DNA from: Chaetoderma sp. LZ-2023a
Taxonomy: Eukaryota > Mollusca > Caudofoveata > Chaetodermatida > Chaetodermatidae
Direction of reading: 5' to 3'
Length of the DNA: 64,000 bases
Assembly (NCBI GenBank): GCA_034401795.1
Contig: CM067373.1
Coordinates: forward strand, 84,785,054 to 84,849,053
In this document: one piece after another, positions 54,020 to 64,000 of the stretch
How the letters are laid out: every line of letters begins with the position of its first letter
How positions within the stretch are numbered: position 1 is the stretch's first letter
Position numbers and translations under genes: made by a program
Notes under the pieces: model-generated
Databases searched by the model: none
Told to the model about the DNA's origin: nothing
The model's input: only the letters and a program-made list of their open reading frames with translations

Positions 54020-54620
54020 CTAACCTAATCTAATTTTTCCTAGCTCTTCATAACTTTCCAGGCCACATAATATATAATAGAAGTGATAAATTAATAATAA
54101 AATAAACAGCAGAATTTGGTTTGCGACACAAAAGTAGCCTAATGATTGTTCTTCCCTTGTTCTTCCCCTGTGTCGAGTTTGATGGGAAGACAAAGTTTCA
54201 ATGCGCGATCTCCTCCTTTTATACTTTTTGGTGACGTCACAGGAGGGTGGATGACCACACCCGAAAGTTCTAGGGTGATTCGGCCATGCCCCATAAAAAA
54301 AGTTTTGATTTATTAAACCTGGAGTCATATAATGTTTTGCTCCCGTGTAAAGGGAGTAATTATAATTATAGGAAGAAATGTATATCACTTTCGCCCCCAC
54401 TCAACGGAAAAACAAGTCTCTGATCAACGTAAAAACTCGGAACTACTTATTCCTATGGAAGTTCACCTTTTAATTAGTGTGAAGCGGTTTTACAGATTGG
54501 ATGCTTATAAACTTGCCTGTTTTAATTTCAGGCTGGAACGCCCGATGGGGTGTGGGAGAGCGCAGTGATGTCAGCGGCAATTGCCCCGACTCGCCCCTCT
54601 CACCTCCTCCATCACACTGG
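54020..54620 (-). promoter_or_regulatory. Second LTR-like promoter, possible 3' LTR of the Gypsy remnant
   Basis: On the minus strand, TGACGTCA (about 54232-54239) is followed by AGTATAAAAGGAGG about 10 bp downstream. This is the same CRE-to-TATA spacing as at 51.4 kb. It lies downstream of the minus-strand Gypsy pol, where a 3' LTR belongs. No second LTR exists for comparison because the pol is truncated upstream. Confidence 0.4.
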
Positions 54621-56271
54621 TAGTAGCGCGTTTTGAGCGGCTCTTGTGTTTAAAGCCTTTGATCCAATTTACTGTAAATAGAAGTGATTGTGACGTAGTT
54701 CTTTGTTATGAAAGCACGTGATTGATCAGAAACTTAGGCAATATTTATGTAATGGCGGAGTGTTGATGCTGACGAATATTCGTCGTTTATGCGGAAGACG
54801 GAAATATATGTTTTCAATTATGTTCCCTGGAACAGCGTCCCTATATGCTCGTAATCTTATACACGTGTCTTTGTCTTGTCTGTAAGAATGTATTCCAGCC
54901 CTGTCGATCTTGTCCAGGAATATGTAGGTAAGAGAATATTTGAAATTCTCCTTGATATGATACTGTCGAAGTTTTGATGCCGCTTCATTGGTCCGTGCGC
55001 TAATGATCTGTATACACGGTAGAACGATGGTGTTCTTAATCAAAATTAGGGCAGTATAGCTGTCTATAATTATTGTCCAGTATAAACAGATCCATTACTT
55101 GCGGAAATTAAGTATACTAACACCGCCAAGCTGGACTGTGTTTTCCAGGTGGGTGCACTGCCAATCATCCTCCTCTGTGGGTAGGACAAGTCCCATCCCT
55201 ATCTTGACCAGACTTAATTTATTATAATACAGCTCGGAAAATGCGTGACACAGTTTACAATAACAATACCATCGTATGGAGATTGTGAATGCAGTCATCC
55301 TGAGTGTCTATGTTTCTGTCGTGTTGATGATTTTCATTGATATGGGTGGCTGGTTATCTGTGGATGGTCTTGCACTGTTGTGAAGGGTGATGTTTTTATT
55401 ACTTTGGGGAAGGGGGGAACGGAAGTAAGTGAAGTGTGGTATCAACTTTGTCGGACATGATGTATTTCGCTCTGTAGTGGCTGACCCCGTGGATGGGGCA
55501 AAGTTACTTTAGAGCGCGGATGACGAAGAAGGGTGCTGTCGTAACTAGAATCAATCTATTATCGAATTCAACTTTTCGGTAGCAAAATCCTACTCGTGAC
55601 GGATGACAGACTGCGGGCATCTTGCTGTCTTAATAATATTTACTGTTATTACGTGTGAATGAAGTATTGTTTTATTAGCAATTTCTGTATGACGGTTCGG
55701 GGGGTGGGGTGGGGTGGGTGGAAGGGGGAGGTTCCCTCGTAGTGCGTACTGTAGATGGCTGTGGTGTGCTTCTTTCCATATGGTCAGTTTTCCGTAAACC
55801 GGATAAGAAGGTGATTGCGGAAAATGTTGACTTTTGTTGATGACGGTAGTGTACTGTTGTAGGGAAGTCTAGGCTGCTGTGTGATGCTGGTGTATTGCGG
55901 ATTGGGCCTATTCAGGTTTCCACGCTGGTGAAAGCCAAGTATGTTGCGGTTGCGGTGATATACTTCCCGCATCTTTGCGGGAGGAAATGCTGCGGAAATT
56001 CGGTTCTCTAACGTTTTCAATTTAAAACATTAGGTGCTTGCTATATCTTGTTGCTGCTGGTGTTGATTGTCTCCATTATATCCGCTCTATAACCGGATAT
56101 GTATGTAGTATTCACGCAGCGGTGAATTGACGTATCCAGCCTTGCGGGCAAGTGTGTTCTGTGTGCTCTTGGATTTCTGTGTCTGGTGTGATGTTCTGAC
56201 TGCTCACGGTGGGGATTGGTGGGCAGTTTTGGTGAAGGTTGCCCTTGGTATGGGAGAATGGCCATCTCCCA
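54621..56271. other. Region downstream of Gypsy pol, no gene recognised
   Basis: Includes a G-rich stretch at about 55700-55730. The minus frames near 56041-56265 may be an extension of the element. No domain is recognised. Confidence 0.4.
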
Positions 56272-59200
56272 TTACACGACAGTTGGTACTTTGTCATAGT
56301 TTTTAAGTACCGGGAATATTCGAGCCGAGGGTCTGCTGAACAGGCTGCTACCCTGCAGTGGCCTCTGCACTTCCATGCTATTCACTACATGTTCCACCAC
56401 ACAAGAAGCATGGCCTGGGGTAGCCTCAGCTTCCACTTGTGGCAACTCTATGATAGGGGGTATAGCATGAAGTAGGTGGGAATGGGAAAAGGTCGGCAGA
56501 ACAACCTTTCCGTCCTTCCCCTTGGACAACACAAATGAGAAACTCTTCAGATACGACTTCCCAGATCGAGTAGACCCATACCGAGGAAGGAGAGGGCGAG
56601 TACATATCTCGTCATTGTCCTCGGCAATAGTTGCTTGTTCACCAGACTCCTGGCTTTGTAGGAGAAGGGTCGAACTGGCACCACGGTGCGCTAGACTAAT
56701 GTCGGGAATACTTGTCTCCGTGGAGACATCTGTCTGGGTACCAGTGCCACGTGGAACGCCCAGTCCGACCTCTGGTACGGGGCCGTCACTGACACAAGGT
56801 TTAAGCTGGTTGAAGTGGATGACTGAGGTCAGGCCATCTGGAACATGGATGCGGTAGGTCACATCCGACATCTTACCTACTACCACATAGGGGCCTTTCC
56901 ACTGGTAACTCAGTTTACTCGGCATGTTTGCAGATCATCACGAATCATGTACCCAAACCATGCTTCCCGTTTCATATGGATCTCCACACCGGTGTGTAGT
57001 GGATAGAGTTGCTTTCACTAGCTCATGGGTCTGTTCTATCCACTGCCACATGAGATCTACGTAGAAAGATGGTGAATTTTCTTCCCTGGAATCCTGGGCA
57101 TGGCCAGATCCAGTGGTAAGGCTAATTCACAGCCTAACATTAACCTTGCTGGAATGTACTGAAGTGTGGTATGCCACGAGCACATATGGGAGTCATAGAT
57201 CCCAATCTCTACAATCAAGGCATGTTTCCTTCGTCAACATTTCCGCCAGCATACGGGTGAATCTTTCGACCATACCGTCACTGCGGGGATGATATGGAGT
57301 AGTTCTCGTTTTGATGAAATGGAACAATTTGCAGAGTTCGGAGATCAGCCGGCTCTCAAAATTACTTCCTTGATCGGGGTGCAGCTCATAGTGCATTCCA
57401 AACCGGCAAAACACATTGCTTGCCAAGACCTCCGCTATTGCAGATGCCTCTTGGTCCAGCAAAGCGAATGCTTCCACCCACTTCGTAAAATAATCTTGTA
57501 ATACGAGGATGTATTTGTTTCCATCATCCATTGTATTCAAGGGTCCGAGCACATCAATAGCCACTCGCTCCCACGGTGCACCAACTATCTTAATCTGTAA
57601 TGGTGCGGAATGGTGCTGGCCAACAGCGCGTCTTTGACATAGGACACTTTTGGCGACCCATGCCTTTACACTATACCGAATTCCGATCCAGTGGAATCTC
57701 TGTTTTATTCTCGTTAATGTCCGCTCAAATGCTAGATGACCGGCATTATTGTGTAACTGCTGTAATATTGTTTCACGATAACATTCCAGAATTACCAGGC
57801 AATTATTAATGTAGAGAACGCCATCATGATTATGGCATTCTTCGAACCGCTGGTAGTAGTACTTCGCTGTTGCGGATAATGGTGTAACAGATTCCTGGGG
57901 AGGGCATACCCCCTCCAGGATCATTGCGTATATATTTTGTGTCTGCGCATCTGTTGCTTGTTCATGAGCGACTTTCTCCATGTTCCACTCTGCGCACCGC
58001 AATTCGGGGAACACCAGAGATGGCTGTGTTGTATGTGTCACGGTGGTGGCTACTTCGGGTTCATTCTCAAGTCTGATTCTGCTCAAGGCATTGGCATTTC
58101 CATGCAGTGTGCCGGATCTATGAACCACATTGAAGCTAAAAGCCTGCAGGGACTCCTGCCACCTCGCTACCTGGCCCTCCAGATTTTTAAGGTTGTGGTG
58201 CCAACATAGGGAATCGTGATCCGTATGGGGAGTAAATGGGCGGCCATACAGAAAGTGTTTGTAATACTTGACAATGTAGACTGGAGTCAGTAATTCCAGC
58301 TTGGTGGTCGCGTAACGTTTCTCTGTTTTATTTAGAGTGTGTGAACCATAGGCCAGTACCTGCTCCGTTCCATCCTCTGTGACCTGAGATAGAACTGCGC
58401 CAATAGCGTAAGCTGACACATCAATGTCCAGGATGAAATCAAGGTTAGGTTTAGGATGAGCGAGAATAGGGGCGGTCGTCAAGAGTTCCTTCAACACCCT
58501 GAAGGAACCTTCACACTCACTCGTCCACCCGAAGGGTCAATCCTTTTCAGTGATCTTGAAGAGAGGTGATGCAATCTCATGGAAATGACGGATGTATCGA
58601 CGATAGTATTGACAGAGACCAAGGAAGCTTCTAGTTTCTGTGACAGACTCCGGGATCTGCCAATCCGCCATGGCTTTCATTTTTAATGGTTGGGTGACTA
58701 CTCCATCACCGGATATGATGTGTCCCAGGACCTCGACGCTCTGTCTGAAGAGATGACATTTCTTGGGATTGAGCTGCATGTTAGCTGTGCGGAATTTTGA
58801 AAGCATGTTTTCTAAATTGGAAAGAGTTTGCTCAAACGTTGGTCCAAAGACGATTACATCGTCAATGTAACACAGACAGATTTCCCATTGCAGGGTAGTT
58901 AATACCTGCCCAATGAGACGTTAGAAAGTTCCAGGAGTGTTGCACAAACCATAGGGCATCTTGCAGAATTGAAAAAGGCCGTCGCGACAAATGAATGCAG
59001 TCTTCTCCATATCAGCTTTATCCATGGCTACCTGCCAGTATCCACTAGCTAAATCAAGGGTATAAAACCACTTGGCTCCGGACAAGAAATCTAAGGCCTG
59101 ATCTATCTGAGGTAACGGATAAGTGTCTTTGATGCTAAGCTCATTAAGGCGGCGCTAGTCTATACAAAACCGCAGAGATCTGTCCTTTTTTCATGCTGGT

Positions 59201-59283
59201 ACTATGGGACTGGCCCAGGGGGGATGGTGGGGCTGAATTATCCCGGTCCGCAACATGTCCTCTACTTGTTGGTGTGCCTCCGC
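56272..59283 (-). pseudogene. pol: Gypsy-type pol: RT, RNase H and integrase, decayed and truncated
   Basis: Reading from 59283 down, the RT start (QVEDMLRTGIIQPHHPPWASP) is followed by two early stops. Then come LPQIDQALDFL, FCKMPYGLCNTPGTF with a stop near 58922, catalytic CYIDDVIVFG and LGHIISGDGV, with a stop after ITEKD (58540). The next frame (57193-58497) has RNase H (DIDVSAYAIGAVLSQ, TTKLELL) and integrase (GHLAFERT, the acidic triad in AIDVLGPL, HPDQGSNFES and DGMVERFTRML). The last (56272-56925) has the integrase C-terminal WKGPYVVVGKM segment and a tail. There is no gag or protease, because LINE sequence replaces the upstream end. Confidence 0.85.
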
Positions 59284-60080
59284 ATACCTTTATTCAATAG
59301 TAGTTTGGATTTAGTTGTCTGTTTGACATGGCTTAAAATGTCCGGGTGCAGTGAAATTTGGAGAATGTCGTGATCGCTTTTACCGAGAGGCAGTAGGTGG
59401 GTTATTTCATGGACAATGTTCCTGTTGTTTACTAAGATGAGATCTAGTAGATTTGATTTCTGATTTATTCTATGCCTTTTTGGTTTAGTAACTAGTTGTT
59501 GTGGAAAAATATTTTTTAGTAGAATCCAGAAATGCATCTTCCTCTCCATTAGTTGAAAGTCCAGTGCTCCAGTTAATTGTACTGAAATTGAAGTCCCATA
59601 CTATAAGTACGTGGTTCAGCGCCAAACTCACCTACCATGTTTAGCAGATTTAGCAGAGTTTTGTTGTTTTGGCCGTCCGAGTTTGTACTTCTGTAAATGC
59701 ATCGAACAAGGACTGTTTCTTTTTGTTGTGAGATCCATGATGTCCACAGTGACTCGTTGAAGCAATGATTATTTAGTGTATCACAGTCCTTGGCGTTTAT
59801 TGATTCATGAATACAAATCAGGACACCTCTTGACAGGTTACTATTCAATGAGAGGTTTATATTCGGCAATTTGTAGTTCGCTAATGTATATGTTTGTGTT
59901 TTAGGTAACCTGTAATTAATATGATGGCAGGACGAGTCTCGTGTACCAGCATTTCCAGTTCAGCTTTTTTGTTGATCAGACTATGCGCATTTGTGTATAT
60001 ACTTGTATTTGTTATTTCCTTAGAGGTTTTTTTTATTAATCCGTTGTCTCTATTTTGGTATAGCTTGGGTTTTTTTGATA
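59284..60080 (-). pseudogene. LINE endonuclease-domain fragment
   Basis: Minus-strand frames read RGVLICIHESINAK, ETVLVRCIYRSTNSDGQNN (59573-59869), then KSNLLDLILVNNRNIV and LPLGKSDHDILQISLH (59262-59549). These are motifs of the APE-type endonuclease of CR1-like elements. A frame change near 59560 separates the parts. The Gypsy pol abuts or interrupts it at about 59283. Confidence 0.7.
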
Positions 60081-60190
60081 TGGCTAGAACAAGCTACACC
60101 AAAATAGAGCCAACATATTAATAAAACAAACTCTAAAGAAATAACAAATACATGTATATACACAAATGCTGATAGTCTGATCAACATAAA
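59968..60190. repeat. Inverted duplication, arms about 100 bp
   Basis: 'gatcagactatgcgcatttg' to 'tctattttggtatagcttg' (59968-60073) is repeated in inverse at about 60091-60190 ('caagctacaccaaaatagag' to 'gctgatagtctgatcaaca'), with a spacer under 20 bp. The left arm belongs to the LINE fragment. Confidence 0.8.
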
Positions 60191-61245
60191 TGACCTCCCA
60201 AGTGGACTCGGATATGTACTTATTTGTAGACAGCACTGATCTTTAGGTCAATTACCAGAGAAGAGGACGACCCCTGATAACATTCCCATATGGGGTGGGT
60301 CTGGGCATCTGGGATCTGGGAATGCCCATATGGGGCCATATAGTCCTATATAGGCTGTTGAAATCTAGATTTAAATTCAGGATTTACCCAGATATATGCC
60401 TCATCAATGGAGGTGGATATAGAAGCTAAGTAATGGCCTGAGTCCATAGTTCAATCCTAAGAGGTCCTATGATGATAATTAAATCGTGCCCATATTGGTC
60501 CCATATGGGCCGTGGGTGCAAAATGGCATGAAACCCATACGGGAAATTTTTTTGGGGAAAAATGACCAGATGCACCTTTTGGGGTCAAAGTGAAAATTAT
60601 TATTTTCAAAATGGCCGCCATGAAAAGATTTTGGCCAAAAATACCAGTTTTCGTTTTTTACAGAAATGAACTCGGGATGAAAATTAAAATTTTTTTTTTT
60701 TAAAAATGACGACCAGGCAAACTGTTTGGGGAACTTTTTGGGGTCAAAATGTCAAAAAAATTCTTTGGCGGAAATGAACTCGTGGTCAAAATGGCCGCCA
60801 AAATGAGTTTTGGTCCGATCGACTTGAAATTTGGTGAACTTCTATTTCTCATATTGACTTGATTTGGTATCAAATTTAAAGTTCATCTGACTAACAGTTT
60901 TCGAAAAAAATCAGCTTTTGGTTGCCACGTATCCCCATAGTAAACCTATGGGAGCACTATTGGAACAGTGTTATCTCCTACAGTTTTCTTCCGATTCCCT
61001 TCAAACCTGGCCAGATTCTAGAACATTGAGAGATCTAAAGAATTTCCAATGAAAATTTTAATATCTCCTTAGGGGCCAAGGTCATTCATGGGTAAAGCGT
61101 TCCACTTTTCATGTTTGGCATAGGTTACCTGCCTTTCATCATGCAACTTCAAAGAACATGTTCGAAACACACCTTATTTCATCACTTTATTTATTAGAAG
61201 AGGCCTTATACTATTTCTTTATGGCCATACATCGCAGATTTACAG
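60191..61245. other. Intergenic with short low-order repeats
   Basis: Repeated 'cccatatggg' and 'tatagtcctatatagg' strings at 60280-60520 and 'aaaatggccgcca' strings at 60600-60810 are seen. No gene recognised. Confidence 0.45.
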
Positions 61246-61267
61246 TTACTTCAGTAAATGTTCTCTA

Positions 61268-61338
<71 letters not shown>

Positions 61339-62950
61339 CGAAAATACTGAGCACATGCCATACAGGCCTCTATATTCAGGTGCATGAGTGATGCTACAAG
61401 CTACAAGCATGTGTTGAGCCCATACAATGTCTGCGCAGCTGCGTCCACATTTGAAGCCACTTTGACATGATCCGGTGAAGTAATTGATCTTGTCTCGGAT
61501 GCGGCATAGAGTAACATTGGATAGGATTTTCCGTATGCTGTTGAGGAGCACAATGGGCTGCAGATTGGCTGGGGGCCCAGGTGGCTTCTTGGGCTTGGGT
61601 AGTGCAATAAGGGTGCCTTAGCCTGTAGCATCGATGGGAAAGTGGTGCATAAAATCTGAATTGATTAGGTGCATGATCGGTTTTGAGATAATGTCACTTG
61701 CATATTTGAATAGTTCATTGCTAATGCCATCAGGTCCAGATGCACGTCCGTTTTCAGGGCTTTAAGTCCATTCTCAACTTCTGCTGTTTTAATTGGTGTT
61801 AGTAGTGGCCTGGGGTCTCCTGAGAACGGGTGCAAGGGCTCATCATCGTTGTCATTGAACTGTTCCTTGAACCATTCTCGGATCGCCGTGTCTTTTTTCC
61901 CTGGTCAGTCCCGATAAATTGTCCTTCAGAGTTGTGTGCAGTTAGTGGTGGTCTGTAGTCAGTAACTCTCAGGGCTCGGCTTTCCTGAAACATTTTGTGA
62001 CAGTCATCCATGCCAGTGATTTCATCTGCTAGGGAGTCTGCCTGTTGAATAGCAAGATCTTTTAAGCGTTCGCTAATGTGGTGCAGAACACTATTGCGTC
62101 CCGGCGTAGTTTGGTGCGGTCTTCACTTTGGCCACTTTGATAGATGCGCAGTCATAACGCTTTCTGCTCTGCTGACAGTTTTACTACTAGAGGGTCGTCA
62201 GTATACCTAGTTTTGTTGTTTTTAAGAACACCTTTGGTGCTGGTAGCGGATGATTCCATAAATTTCAGTATTTTGGTTAGGGCTTCGTTTGGATCGGAGC
62301 TGACATCGATGTTAGTTATCTGCTCCCTAAGGACTTTTTGTATGACATTTGAGTGTCGGTATCACTGATGAGCTAGGGTAGGTTGTAGGTGACTCTACTC
62401 TCTTGCCTGGTATGGTGTTTATATATTTGGTAGTGACGGTTCATCTGAAGGCGTGTAATGGCTAGCTTATGGTCAGAATTGAGGTCTGTGCCTCCATGCG
62501 AACGAGCATTCCAGAGTAAGGGTTTTTCTTCTGTCTTGCATGGTATGAAGTCTATTTGGTTGAAGACAGCTGTTGTAGCCTTAGAACCTTTTGGGGCTTT
62601 GTGATCAGTAATGTGTCAAGTCCATGTTGTCTGGTGACGGCATGGGTGTTTGAATGCCGTATTTGTGACAAATAGGCCACTGGAACTAAGGAATGTCACC
62701 AGTGCATCTCCATTGATGTTGCGTGTGCCCTCTCCATAGGATCCCATGCATAAGTCAAGTCCTGAACTTTTATCCGCAATTCCGAGTTTACCCAGCTTGG
62801 AGTTGAAATCTCCACACATGAACAGTTGCCATCTAGTTGGGATTGTAATGGCAGAGCTCAGTTCTGCAAAGAAGGAATCCAATATTGTTGGATGCGCATG
62901 CTTGTGTCGGTAGTCATGTCCAAACACTGGGACTTCCACAAAATAGGCAT
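61246..62950 (-). pseudogene. LINE, inverted 5' part: endonuclease and RT start
   Basis: Reading down from about 62950 the minus strand gives the APE endonuclease (VFGHDYRHKHAHPTILDSFF, MCGDFNSKLGKLG, YGEGTRNINGDALVTFL, NTAFKHPCRHQTTWT), then RT N-terminal motifs (PLLHYPSPRSHLGPQP, LLNSIRKILSNVTLCRIRD, QSGFKCGRSCADIVWAQ) down to an (ATT)n tract. Frame changes occur at several points. The RT ends just before its catalytic core, which continues on the + strand from 62950. Confidence 0.75.
61269..61338. repeat. (ATT)n microsatellite
   Basis: About 70 bp of uninterrupted ATT units at the inner end of the inverted LINE half. Confidence 0.97.
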
Positions 62951-63800
62951 TGTACAAAATGGGCATTAACATGTCACGAGCCTTCGATACAATTAAATGC
63001 TCAAAGATCCTAGATGTACTACGCCAGGCCATTTGCAATGAAGATGAGATACGACTAGTGAGACTACTACTTGCAGACACTACCATGAGAGTATGAGTCA
63101 AGTCAGTGAAGTCTGTAGAGTGTTGAGACATCAATCAGCTCCCCACAGGGAGATGGCCTATCTCCGATGTTTTTCACCTGCTACCTGGCTGCCGCATTGA
63201 AATCTGTGCGGGGAAGTTCCACAAGACCAAACAACCCCCCCACCCCCAATGCCAATACTGGACATGCCGCTAGAGATGGAATATGCCGACTATGTGGACT
63301 TCATAGACGAGGAAAAGAAACCCATTGACGAACTTCTCTCAATAGCTGCAAGCAAACTGAAAATTGAGAATCTCTTTATGAATGAGTCCAAAACAGAGTT
63401 CACCCACATATACCTATCGACAAAGTATGAAACTATAGAAATTGACGACCCACTTCGTGGCAGTGAACCATGGAGGAAAAGTAAAGTCCTGGGCTCACTG
63501 CTTTGCTGTACTGCTGACATTTCTGCATGCTGCGTCATGGGGAACATAGCTTTCCAGCCCTTCTGGAAGCTATGGATTCATAGATCAAAGATGCCCTTGA
63601 TAAAGAGGCTACGTTTATACAATGCACGTCATTGCATAAATCTGCTAAGCCTGCTATGAGGTGACCTCAAGAAAGCAGGACTCAGTACACTCAAGTCAAG
63701 AATGGACCTGAGGAAGCTAAGGATTTTGGCTGAGGACAAGACACAGTGGGCAAAAGCGAAGAAGGACTGATTGCAGCTGTAGGATGTTTCTACTACTACA
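62950..63800 (+). pseudogene. LINE, 3' part: RT core and C terminus
   Basis: It starts INMSRAFDTIKCSKIL and RLVRLLLADTTMRV, then after stops LEMEYADYVDFID, where the catalytic YADD is YADY. GSEPWRKSKVLGSLLC, FWKLWIHRSKMP and RLYNARH follow, and the C-terminal KAGLSTLKSRMDLRKLRILAE ends near 63770. It is broken and catalytically dead. It picks up about where the minus-strand part stops. Confidence 0.75.
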
Positions 63801-63859
63801 GCGGCAGAATACAGTAATCATATATCATACATGAGTGACGTTAGGTTTTGAAATGGTTA

Positions 63860-64000
63860 CCTCATAGTGAAGGTATCTCAAAGTTAAATTTAATTTGTGC
63901 ATTGTCCCAGTATTTATCCAGCCGGTTTTCAAAGCTTTGAATGGTCAGGGAATTAATGATATGGTCAGTTAGGCTATTCTCTAGCATATTAATCCATTCA
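63860..64000 (-). pseudogene. LINE C-terminal fragment at the window edge
   Basis: The minus strand reads WINMLENSLTDHIINSLTIQ then SFENRLDKYWDNAQI, the C terminus of CR1-like RT proteins, ending in a stop near 63856. The rest lies beyond the window. Confidence 0.65.

Noticed and set aside
1-64000. CRISPR arrays or bacterial operons
   Set aside because: Direct repeats are transposon ends or satellites without regular spacers. Introns, LINEs and DIRS elements show animal DNA.

Overview
This is eukaryotic genomic DNA from an animal, most likely a marine invertebrate such as a mollusc or other lophotrochozoan. It has spliceosomal introns with GT-AG borders, a metazoan-type SPRTN gene, DIRS-type tyrosine-recombinase retrotransposons, a hAT transposon, several non-LTR retrotransposon remnants, a decayed Gypsy-type pol, and diffuse tandem repeats of a kind I associate with bivalve genomes. 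The species assignment is inference. There are no operons, rRNA, tRNA or CRISPR arrays.

The only clear host gene is the 3' part of SPRTN (Spartan, the DNA-protein crosslink protease) on the + strand. Its exons lie at 207-281, 16433-16718 and 18202-19379, and they join in frame (1539 nt, stop included). The first visible intron is about 16.2 kb, because it holds two DIRS elements in the same orientation: DIRS-A (about 1665-8694, apparently intact) and DIRS-B (about 8892-15627, decayed). DIRS-B sits inside an older hairpin repeat.

From 22766 to 40321 there is a nest of insertions. DIRS-C is interrupted in its right terminal repeat by DIRS-D. DIRS-D is interrupted in its RT/RH/MT frame by a 4.4-kb hAT element with perfect 8-bp target duplications, and the hAT carries a 163-bp palindrome with its own 7-bp duplication. 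The hAT transposase looks intact (two exons, minus strand). DIRS-C keeps an intact recombinase frame but has broken gag and RT. DIRS-D has several lesions and lacks its right terminal repeat.

All DIRS copies show the family hallmarks: gag; overlapping RT/RNase H/Dam-like methyltransferase and tyrosine recombinase frames; inverted terminal repeats with unequal extensions; and an internal complementary region that matches the two element ends joined together. A and D have gag introns at the same positions and phase. The terminal repeats of three diverged families share an 8-bp motif (TACTTACC) at fixed distances from the ends.

From 40322 to 64000 the sequence is a graveyard. It holds LINE fragments on both strands (41.6-44.4, 48.5-50.6, 59.3-60.2, 61.2-63.8 and 63.9-64.0 kb, one with a 5' inversion), degenerate tandem repeats (45.9-47.8 kb), microsatellites, two LTR-like promoter cassettes on the minus strand (51.4 and 54.2 kb), an unexplained possible coding remnant (52.7-54.0 kb), and a decayed Gypsy pol (56.3-59.3 kb, minus). 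A short foldback family with a near-perfect stem recurs about 13 times across the window.
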